This document shows positions 57,499-64,000 of a DNA stretch of 64,000 nucleotides, piece by piece (positions within the stretch are counted from its first letter, which is position 1; every line of letters starts with the position of its first letter). The DNA is from Gammaproteobacteria bacterium (GTDB lineage: Bacteria > Pseudomonadota > Gammaproteobacteria > Pseudomonadales > Halieaceae): NCBI GenBank assembly GCA_030433415.1, contig JAUIMF010000001.1, positions 62,001 through 126,000 on the forward strand. The letters run 5' to 3'. Below the pieces are notes generated by a model. The model did not search any database. It was given only the letters and a program-made list of their open reading frames with translations, and was not told the DNA's origin. Both the position numbers and the translations under genes were made by a program.

Positions 57499-60400
57499 GC
57501 CATCGCTCCGGTCGCTGTCAGGAGCGCCGCCTGTTTGCGTCGATGGCGACGACGATAAGCAAGCAGATACATCGGTGGGATGTAAAAGAATGACACGACC
57601 GTTGACAGCAGCACGCCACCGGCAATGGCCATGGCAAAGGGCGGCCAGAACTGGCTGCCTTCAAGAATCAACGGCAGGAAACCACCAAAGGTCGTGATGG
57701 TGGTTGAGACGATGTGCCGACTCGAGTCCATGACGACGTCCACCACCGCATCCAGATCGCCGTTCATTGCACGCCGGTCCAGCTGTAGCGCGGTGAGAAT
57801 GATGATTGCCGCGTTAATCGACACGCCGATGGAGCCGATCACGCCAATCAGGGCCTGAACGCCAAAGGGGTAGCGGAATACGGCCAGGCAGAGAAGACTC
57901 AGTCCCATAGAAAGTACGAACACCGAGAAGGCGACGGCAGACAAGCGCCACGAATTGAACGTGAGCACAATGGTCGTGATCAGCGCCGCGATAACCATGC
58001 CCATAGGGGCGACGATCTGGTCCACGACTCGCGCGCGAGCATCCGCATTGCCGCCAAACTGATAGTGGTAGCCTGCCGGTATGTTCACCGGATCCGCGGC
58101 GAGAATTCCCTTCAGTTCCTTCAGGGCCTCCTCGGCCAGCACGCCGCGGGTAATAAATCCCTGCACCGTATTGACGCGCGAGCCGTTCTTGCGGGTGATG
58201 GGACTGTTGGCGGGTTCCAGCGCAAAATCCCCCAGGGTCGAGAGGCTGATGCTCTGCAGGGTGCGTTGATCGCCGTCGGAGTTGGGCAGGGGCAGGCGTA
58301 TGCTCGCAATCTGCTCGGGATCAGACCAGTCGGTCTCGATCAGTCGTGCCCTGACGGGCAGGCGCTGGGTGCCTTCGAGTACCTCACCACCAAGACGCCC
58401 ACGCAGGGCACCGTCCAGACTGTTGGCAACGCTCGCAAGATCGAGTCCCGCCATTCGCACACGTTGCTCATCGAGTTCAAACACCAGCTTCGGTGCGCCG
58501 GCAAGCAGGCTGGTGTTGCTGTGTGTGACGTCGTGAACGCGCTCCATGCGCAGTCGAAATTGCTCGCCAAGATCACGCAGCACTTCGAGGTTTTCTCCGT
58601 AGACTTCGATTTCCAGCGGTGCTGCCACCGGTGGTCCCTGATCAATACCGAGTACGACGATGCGCGCCTCCGGAAATTCGGCGTCGAGTTCTGTCTGGAG
58701 TCGTCGGATCAGGTCGTCGGTCTGATTCTCGTCGCGGGTGAGAACCATCGCCTGGGCAAAGCCTGGTAGACCCTCGCGCGTGCGCACCAGGTTGTAGTAG
58801 AACTGCGGCGGACTCTCGCCCAGTGTCCAGTCGATGCGTCTGACCAGGGGCTCCTGGCGCAAGCGCTGATCGAGCTCTCCCACCAGGCGTTGGGTGTCGT
58901 AGATCGAGCGCCCCGGTGGAAGCGTTACCTGCAGCAACATCTGATCGCGGTCAGTGCCGGGAAAAAACTGGGCTGTCAGCGTGGGGAATGCCAAAAATCC
59001 CGCAACGGGAAGGGCCAGCGCCAGCACAACGGATCCCGCAGGGTGACGCACTGCCCAACCGAGGGATGCTTTAAGCCAGCGTCCCGTGGCACCACTGGCG
59101 ATGCCGGTTTCCCACCAGTGCCCGGTTTTCACCAGGCCGCCGGGAAGCAATCGTGCCGCGAGCACCGGCGTGATAACCAGCGCCAGGACCAACGACGCGC
59201 TGAGCATGATGACCACGGCTTTGGCGATAGACCCCAAAAAGTCTCCCGCCGGCCCCGGCAGCAGCACCATAGGCAGAAACGCGAGAATGGTGGTGGCGGT
59301 GGAGGACAGCAGCGGAATGCGCATGCGTTCTACCGATGCGCCGATGGCATCCAGGGGTGAAGCACCCGCCAACAGGCGCTTCCGTACTTCGTCGGTCATC
59401 ACAATGGATCCGTCCACCAGCAAACCCAGAGCCACCACCAGGCCCGTGACCGACATCTGATGAATCGGCAATTCGATGATATACATGCACAACAGCGATA
59501 CGAGGGTGCACAGAGGAAGTACCACGGCGACCACGGCCGCGGCGCGTATGCCCAGGGTAAAGAGCAGAACCAGCAGTACCAGGGCGACGCCGATAGCCAG
59601 ATTGGTCAGGACCTCCCGTAGCCTCGCGCGGGTATAGCCAGCCTGGTCATAGCTGGTCGTAACACTGATGCCCGCAGGTGCACGGTCGCGAAAGTCCTGG
59701 ACAAATTCATCGAAGCGGCGACTCCATTTGTCGACCTGCAGACCCTCTTCCATCGCGATCCCGACGATGATGCCGGCCTGGCCGTCCGTCACCGCCATCG
59801 ATTGCGGTGGGGTCTGCTGGCTGCGGTGAACCTGCGCGACGTCACTCACCTTGACCGCATCACCCCCGGCGCTCGAGCGCACGATGACGCTGGCGATGCG
59901 ATCGACGGAATCAAACTCCCCGGCGACCTCAATGAGCAGGTCATTGCGGTACCCACTGACGCGTCCCGATGCCTGGCGCGGATCAGCGCCGCGCAGCGCT
60001 TGCGTCAGTTCATCGACGCTGATTCCACGAGCCAGCAGGGCCTGCTCATTGACGTCGACGCGAATTTCTTCCTGTGCTTCACCGTAGATTTCAACAATCG
60101 TTGCGCCAGGAAAATTCCGCGCCCGGTCAGCGAAATCTTCCGCGACACGGCTCAGCAGGGGTAGCGATACGTCGTAGCCGGGCGCGGCGGTAAGGGCGAC
60201 GATACGAGCCGGAGCCACGGCCCGGTCGTTGTCAAAGCTGGGCTCGAGGGCCTCGGTGGGAAACTGCTTGCGGGCGTCGTTAACCGCGTCGCGTACTTCC
60301 GACCAGGCCCGCTCGATTTCATCGTCGCTGAGCGTGTCGTATAGCTCTACGATGACAAACGAGACACCAGTCGACGAGGTAGAGCGCACTTCCTCTACTT

Positions 60401-60623
60401 CAGTGATCGCTCTCAATTCTTCTTCGATGGGGCGACTGATCAGGGCTTCAACACGCGACGGCTCGGCGCCAGGGAAAAAGGTGCTGATCGTGGCGACGTA
60501 ATTGGTGATCGTCGGGTCTTCCTGCCGCCCCAGGGAACTGAGGCTGGTGGCCCCGACCATGAAGATGACAAGTACCGTCAACCACAGGTAACGACTATGG
60601 GTGTAAAGCAGACGCGCGAGCAT
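57495..60623 (-). CDS. RND efflux transporter permease subunit
   Basis: A 1,042-residue inner-membrane RND pump of the AcrB/HAE1 superfamily, with two periplasmic porter loops and twelve predicted helices. In helix 4 the usual DD pair (AcrB D407/D408) reads VDGSIV, so only Asp404 is kept and the next residue is Gly. In helix 10 the position of AcrB K940 reads GVSINAAI. The proton-relay set is thus partly changed. It follows the MFP gene by 2 bases. Substrates are unknown. Confidence 0.92.
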   Translation of the reverse strand: MLARLLYTHSRYLWLTVLVIFMVGATSLSSLGRQEDPTITNYVATISTFFPGAEPSRVEALISRPIEEELRAITEVEEVRSTSSTGVSFVIVELYDTLSDDEIERAWSEVRDAVNDARKQFPTEALEPSFDNDRAVAPARIVALTAAPGYDVSLPLLSRVAEDFADRARNFPGATIVEIYGEAQEEIRVDVNEQALLARGISVDELTQALRGADPRQASGRVSGYRNDLLIEVAGEFDSVDRIASVIVRSSAGGDAVKVSDVAQVHRSQQTPPQSMAVTDGQAGIIVGIAMEEGLQVDKWSRRFDEFVQDFRDRAPAGISVTTSYDQAGYTRARLREVLTNLAIGVALVLLVLLFTLGIRAAAVVAVVLPLCTLVSLLCMYIIELPIHQMSVTGLVVALGLLVDGSIVMTDEVRKRLLAGASPLDAIGASVERMRIPLLSSTATTILAFLPMVLLPGPAGDFLGSIAKAVVIMLSASLVLALVITPVLAARLLPGGLVKTGHWWETGIASGATGRWLKASLGWAVRHPAGSVVLALALPVAGFLAFPTLTAQFFPGTDRDQMLLQVTLPPGRSIYDTQRLVGELDQRLRQEPLVRRIDWTLGESPPQFYYNLVRTREGLPGFAQAMVLTRDENQTDDLIRRLQTELDAEFPEARIVVLGIDQGPPVAAPLEIEVYGENLEVLRDLGEQFRLRMERVHDVTHSNTSLLAGAPKLVFELDEQRVRMAGLDLASVANSLDGALRGRLGGEVLEGTQRLPVRARLIETDWSDPEQIASIRLPLPNSDGDQRTLQSISLSTLGDFALEPANSPITRKNGSRVNTVQGFITRGVLAEEALKELKGILAADPVNIPAGYHYQFGGNADARARVVDQIVAPMGMVIAALITTIVLTFNSWRLSAVAFSVFVLSMGLSLLCLAVFRYPFGVQALIGVIGSIGVSINAAIIILTALQLDRRAMNGDLDAVVDVVMDSSRHIVSTTITTFGGFLPLILEGSQFWPPFAMAIAGGVLLSTVVSFFYIPPMYLLAYRRRHRRKQAALLTATGAMA

Positions 60624-60625
60624 GG

Positions 60626-61765
60626 TCAGTTACCCGTTGAGGCGACGGTCGCATCGGTGCGAACGAGCGTGCCCGGAGCGATGCGATGAATACCGTCGGC
60701 GATGACGCGGTCCCCATTGCTGAGTGTACCGTGCACATAGGCACGATCACCGCTGACATGAAGCACCTCGACAACCTCCCGGCGAGTGGTGGTGTGGGCA
60801 TCGTCACCCTGAAGCGCCAATACGGTCCACACGCCGCGCTCACCTTCAAGCAGTGCCGAGAGGGGTAGCCAACCTCCCACGGATGGCACGTGCCGCGGGA
60901 TGCGCACTGAAACTGGCTCACCGTCAAAGGCCGCTATGTCTTCAGGCAGGTCAAAGATGGCGACGGTCGTCATGCTGATCGGATTGACGTCCGGGCGCAC
61001 CGCCCGAAGGCGAGCAGCAACTTCTGTATCGCGCCAGTTGAGTGTGTATCGGTTGCCTGGCTCCAGAAAGGAAGCCTGTTCCACCGCGACGCCAATATGC
61101 GCTTCGCGACGACCCGAGGCAATCAACGTAAAAACCGGCGTGCCAGGCTGGGTGACAGCGCCGCGATCCAGAAGCCGACGCCCAATGCGGGCGGCATAGG
61201 GCGCGCGCAATACCGATTTTTCAAGCTCGATATCCAGTGCTCGTAGCTGGGCACGAGCACTCTCCAGGCCCGATAGCAGGGCTTTCTGGGCGAGGCGCGT
61301 ATCGTCGAAGGTCTGCGCCGAGATGGCTCCGGAATCCTTCAGCGGAGCCTGCCTTTCCGTGCGCGCTTTTGCCAGTTCCAGTTCCGCTGCCACCTGCTCC
61401 ACTCTCGCTGCTGCTGCGCGTCGACGAGCTTCCAGCGCCTGGGTATCCAACGAGGCGAGGGATTGTCCCGCAACAACGGTTTGTCCCTCATTGACATGGA
61501 TGTGGTTGATCGCTCCGGGTACTTCAAAACCGACCTGACTGCGCGTAGCGGCCTGCACCAGCCCTAGAAATTCCTGCTGACGCTGATAGCCCGACTGTTG
61601 GCGGTAATGTGTGCTGGCTACGGGCATCGCGTTGGCTTTGCTGCCCGGCTCGGCTTCGCTAACCCTTGCGTGCATGGCTGTGGTGATGGCGCCGGTGATC
61701 AAGACTGATGCGGTGATCGCCAGAAGGGTGCCAGGCGCGGAGCCAGGCCGTGATGAGGAAGACAT
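60626..61765 (-). CDS. RND efflux membrane fusion protein (periplasmic adaptor)
   Basis: A 379-residue HlyD/AcrA-type adaptor with an N-terminal transmembrane helix rather than a lipobox, a lipoyl/barrel-sandwich region (GFEVPGAINHIHVNEGQTV), a coiled-coil hairpin (residues about 110-180), a beta-barrel and a membrane-proximal domain. It links the RND pump to an outer-membrane channel, not encoded here. The ATG at 61765 lies 20 bases after the operator repeats. Confidence 0.93.
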   Translation of the reverse strand: MSSSSRPGSAPGTLLAITASVLITGAITTAMHARVSEAEPGSKANAMPVASTHYRQQSGYQRQQEFLGLVQAATRSQVGFEVPGAINHIHVNEGQTVVAGQSLASLDTQALEARRRAAAARVEQVAAELELAKARTERQAPLKDSGAISAQTFDDTRLAQKALLSGLESARAQLRALDIELEKSVLRAPYAARIGRRLLDRGAVTQPGTPVFTLIASGRREAHIGVAVEQASFLEPGNRYTLNWRDTEVAARLRAVRPDVNPISMTTVAIFDLPEDIAAFDGEPVSVRIPRHVPSVGGWLPLSALLEGERGVWTVLALQGDDAHTTTRREVVEVLHVSGDRAYVHGTLSNGDRVIADGIHRIAPGTLVRTDATVASTGN

Positions 61766-61784
61766 GCGCTGATCCCACAGTTTA

Positions 61785-61824
61785 ATGTAAGAGAGCGTAA
61801 CATAAATGTAAGGGGTAGTAACAT
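61785..61824 (-). promoter_or_regulatory. Duplicated operator before the RND operon
   Basis: ATGTAA-N6-GTAACAT occurs twice on the plus strand (61785-61803 and 61806-61824), repeated with a 21-bp period, directly before the MFP start. Each unit is a near-palindrome. On the minus strand a possible TACATT (-10) lies within the nearer unit. Such a tandem two-fold repeat is what a TetR repressor would bind and the array overlaps the promoter. Confidence 0.6.
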
Positions 61825-61921
61825 TTACGGTCGATCGATCCGTTCGGATGAGTCCCTGGACCGACGAATCAATGAAAGAAGCCCATAAGACCAGTTGTTC
61901 AACGCTGCACGAGGGTTTTCC

Positions 61922-61950
61922 TTGCGAGTGCGGAGCCTTTTAGGGACAAT
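61922..61950 (+). promoter_or_regulatory. Candidate promoter of the SRP RNA gene
   Basis: TTGCGA (61922-61927) and GACAAT (61945-61950) with a 17-base spacer. Transcription near 61957 would give a roughly 25-base 5' leader with a CCCCC-GACA-GGGGG hairpin before the mature RNA, like the RNase P-processed leader of E. coli 4.5S RNA. Confidence 0.5.
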
Positions 61951-61981
61951 GCCGGGCCCCCGACAGGGGGTTAGTCAGGGT

Positions 61982-62085
61982 GACCCGGGCGGTCCCCTCG
62001 CAATGCCAGGTAGTGAACCCCGCCAGGCCCGGAAGGGAGCAACGGTAACTGCTGATGCATGTGCCGGGGTGTGGCTGTCCGGGTC
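61982..62085 (+). ncRNA. ffs: Signal recognition particle 4.5S RNA
   Basis: About 104 nt. The ends GACCCGG and CCGGGTC pair, and the conserved domain IV reads CCAGGCCCGGAAGGGAGCA, with the GGAA tetraloop and the asymmetric loop bound by Ffh. Relative to E. coli (UCC-GGAA-GGA) the closing stem is CCC-GGAA-GGG, a compensatory U-A to C-G change. Position upstream of dnaX is conserved in Pseudomonas-type genomes. Confidence 0.93.
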
Positions 62086-62109
62086 GCTTCCAGTCTCCTT
62101 GGAATGCGT

Positions 62110-63822
62110 ATGTCCTATCAGGTGCTGGCGCGTAAATGGCGTCCCACGACATTCGAAACCCTGGTGGGCCAGGAGCATGTGCTTCAGGCCCTGCGCCACG
62201 CGCTGGACGGCAACCGGCTTCATCACGCCTACCTTTTCACCGGCACCCGCGGTGTTGGCAAAACAACCATTGCGCGCATTCTCGCCCGGTCTCTGAACTG
62301 CGATGAGGGCGTCAGCGCCACTCCCTGCGGTGTCTGCGCCAGCTGTGTCGAGATCTCAGAGGGTCGCAGCGTTGATTTGATTGAAGTGGATGCCGCATCG
62401 CGCACCAAGGTCGAAGACACACGGGAGCTGCTCGACAACGTGCAGTACGCCCCCACGCGCAGCCGCTTCAAGGTGTATCTCATCGACGAGGTGCACATGC
62501 TGTCGGGGCACTCGTTCAATGCCTTGTTAAAGACCCTCGAAGAGCCACCGGAGCACGTTAAATTTCTGCTGGCGACAACCGATCCCCAGAAGCTGCCTGC
62601 TACGGTGCTGTCGCGCTGCCTTCAGTTCAACCTGAAGAACCTGTCCGCTGAGCGGGTGGTGGAGCACCTGCGTCACGTTCTCACAGAGGAGGGGGTCAGT
62701 TTTGAAGACCCCGCGTTATGGCTTCTCGGGCGCGCTGCGGCTGGCAGTATGCGTGATGCCCTGTCGTTGACGGACCAGGCCATCGCGTTTGGCAATGGTG
62801 CCCTGTCTGAAGCCGATGTAGCCGGTATGCTCGGGACCGTCGACCGACAGCACACGGTGCGATTGGTTGAGGCGGTGCTTGCCGATGATCCGCCTGCGGC
62901 CCTGGCCGCGTGCGCGGCGATGGATGAGCAGGGAACGGACTTTGCCAGTGCCGTGGATGATCTCGCGGGCTTGCTGCACCGGATTGCGGTAGCGCAGGTG
63001 GTACCCGGAGCCATAGACCGGGAGTTTGGCGATGCCGACAAGGTCGCGGAGTTGGCCGGGCGCATGAGCGGCGAAGACGTTCAGTTGTTTTACGAGCTGG
63101 CGCAGCGGGGGCGGGAGCAGATTCAGCTTGCCGCCGATAGCCATGCGGCCTTCCAAATGCTCGTATTGCGCTTATTGGCCTTCAGGCCCGTGTCCGTACT
63201 CGATCCCGCTTTGGGTGCTGACGATCTGGCGCCAGCGAAGGACCTTCCGGCGGTGGATCAGGCCGTGGAGGCGGCCGGCGACGCAAAAAAGCCTGAGCCG
63301 CCTCGGGCGGCGCCGCAAAAAAGCAGCGATCAAGCCAAAGGCGAGTTCACCAAAGGCGAGCCCACTAAAAGCGAGGCCGCCACCGGCGCGATGGGCAGCT
63401 CGGCACTGCCTGCACCCAGCGCGCGGAGTATCGCGAGCGACCTGCCCCCGTGGTATCAGGTGCTTGAAGAACTGGAGCTGTCGGGCAGCGCACTGAATGT
63501 CGCGTCTCACTGTGTACTGGAGACCATCGAGGGTCAGCGGTGGTCCCTGAGGCTGGATGAGGCCCGCACCAATCTGTTCAATGAACGCCATGTTGAAGTC
63601 ATCAGCAAGGCGTTGGCCCAGCGCGATGGTCCCGGGCTTGAGGTCGTAATCAGTGTCGGTGAGGTTCACGAAGAAACGCCCGCCATGCGCCGTGAGCGTC
63701 TGAAGGCGGAGCGGCAGCGCGAAGCGGAGGTTGCCATTGACCACGATCCGCAGGTGCAGCAGCTGATCGAGGACTTCCAGGCGCAAATTCTTCCCGGTTC
63801 CGTTACCGTGGATCAGCCATGA
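62110..63822 (+). CDS. dnaX: DNA polymerase III subunit tau (and gamma by frameshifting)
   Basis: The clamp-loader ATPase/scaffold. ATG 62110 gives MSYQVLARKWRPTTF, the universal DnaX start, and 570 residues for tau. Walker A is GTRGVGKTTIA, the zinc cluster has the cysteine set NCDEGVSATPCGVCASCVE, Walker B is VYLIDEVHML, and the arginine-finger SRC is in LSRCLQF. Residues 375-440 form a Pro/Lys-rich linker, then the tau-specific C-terminal domains. A slippery A AAA AAG in the correct phase would yield a 395-residue gamma. Confidence 0.96.
   Translation: MSYQVLARKWRPTTFETLVGQEHVLQALRHALDGNRLHHAYLFTGTRGVGKTTIARILARSLNCDEGVSATPCGVCASCVEISEGRSVDLIEVDAASRTKVEDTRELLDNVQYAPTRSRFKVYLIDEVHMLSGHSFNALLKTLEEPPEHVKFLLATTDPQKLPATVLSRCLQFNLKNLSAERVVEHLRHVLTEEGVSFEDPALWLLGRAAAGSMRDALSLTDQAIAFGNGALSEADVAGMLGTVDRQHTVRLVEAVLADDPPAALAACAAMDEQGTDFASAVDDLAGLLHRIAVAQVVPGAIDREFGDADKVAELAGRMSGEDVQLFYELAQRGREQIQLAADSHAAFQMLVLRLLAFRPVSVLDPALGADDLAPAKDLPAVDQAVEAAGDAKKPEPPRAAPQKSSDQAKGEFTKGEPTKSEAATGAMGSSALPAPSARSIASDLPPWYQVLEELELSGSALNVASHCVLETIEGQRWSLRLDEARTNLFNERHVEVISKALAQRDGPGLEVVISVGEVHEETPAMRRERLKAERQREAEVAIDHDPQVQQLIEDFQAQILPGSVTVDQP
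63267..63311 (+). promoter_or_regulatory. Programmed -1 ribosomal frameshift signal in dnaX
   Basis: The slippery heptamer A AAA AAG lies at 63285-63291 with codons GCA AAA AAG in frame. After slipping by -1 the next codons are GCC TGA, ending gamma. A 6-bp hairpin (GCCGCC/GGCGGC, loop TCG, 63297-63311) starts 5 bases after the heptamer. A Shine-Dalgarno-like GGAGG (63267-63271) lies 13 bases before it. All three elements match the E. coli dnaX arrangement. Confidence 0.88.
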
Positions 63823-63871
63823 TTGAGGGAAGCAGGCGCAGTATGAAATTCACGCGAGCAGGAGTATCGCC

Positions 63872-64000
63872 ATGAGCGACGCGTTCCAGGGTGGCCTGGG
63901 AGACCTGATGAAACAGGCGCAGAAAATGCAGTCTGACATGCAGGAAAAAATGGAAAAGGCCCAGCAGGTGCTGGCCGAGACCGAAGTAGTCGGTGAGGCG
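63872..64000 (+). CDS. ybaB: YbaB/EbfC nucleoid-associated protein (partial)
   Basis: The first 43 codons, beginning MSDAFQGGLGDLMKQAQKMQ, are those of the YbaB/EbfC DNA-binding family, and a CAGGAG ribosome-binding site precedes the ATG at 63872. It is cut by the window end. The dnaX-ybaB(-recR) order is conserved across gammaproteobacteria. Confidence 0.93.
   Translation, partial: MSDAFQGGLGDLMKQAQKMQSDMQEKMEKAQQVLAETEVVGEA

Noticed and set aside
63317-63323. A second A-run in dnaX that could be slippery
   Set aside because: In frame it reads CAA AAA AGC, which is not a good X XXY YYZ heptamer; the site at 63285 has the right phase, hairpin and stop.
1-64000. CRISPR array or insertion sequence
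   Set aside because: No array of regularly spaced direct repeats with unique spacers, and no transposase or terminal inverted repeats, were seen.

Overview
The window reads as a chromosomal segment from a GC-rich gammaproteobacterium. Gene orders that are classic for Pseudomonas-like gammaproteobacteria are present: leuCDB-asd-fimV-truA-trpF, accD-folC-dedD-cvpA-purF-metZ, lpxH-ppiB-glnS-cysS-tRNAs, and ffs-dnaX-ybaB. The protein style (FimV, MiaE, DUF1289 protein, TamA/TamB, AcnB) would suit a marine Cellvibrionales/Halieaceae (OM60/NOR5-like) bacterium, but that finer placement is inference.

Layout. 1-9.3 kb: tail of a methyltransferase, the TamA/TamB envelope-assembly pair, a membrane hydrolase, a convergent class V aminotransferase and two overlapping lipoprotein genes. 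9.4-13.8 kb: an XRE regulator with a histone-H1-like tail, the two-domain 23S rRNA methyltransferase RlmKL, an AT-rich intergenic stretch with two perfect DnaA boxes, a flavodoxin-like protein and a hotdog thioesterase. 13.8-31.9 kb: a LysR gene divergent from a long biosynthetic run (leucine, aspartate semialdehyde, FimV, TruA, tryptophan TrpF/B/A, AccD with a long acidic tail, FolC, DedD, CvpA, PurF, MetZ) with many 4-base start/stop overlaps. 31.9-36.0 kb: a MoxR-DUF58-TgpA transglutaminase cluster. 36.1-39.3 kb: GDP-mannose to GDP-fucose genes and a tandem duplication of a small coiled-coil membrane protein. 39.3-48.5 kb: AcnB, DUF1289-MiaE, LpxH-PpiB, GlnS-CysS and tRNA-Pro, -His and -Arg.

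48.5-61.8 kb lies between the tRNA cluster and ffs and looks like accessory DNA. It holds a 986-residue regulator with domains resembling REC-PAS-GAF, a catalytically broken AAA+ module and a Fis-type helix-turn-helix, followed by a small HTH-like protein. A multi-zinc-ribbon protein is divergent from it. Between them are four 18-bp repeats built on a GAAGTC-C-GACTTC palindrome. A propeller-type sensor kinase follows, then a TetR gene and an RND efflux pair on the minus strand, with a duplicated quasi-palindromic operator upstream. The regulator, its small partner, the repeats and the zinc-ribbon gene are the best candidate for an undescribed regulatory unit.

61.9-64.0 kb: SRP RNA, dnaX with a complete programmed -1 frameshift signal (slippery A AAA AAG, hairpin, early stop, upstream Shine-Dalgarno-like GGAGG), and the start of ybaB. 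Gene calls come from reading the sequence and family recognition only; no database search was run.
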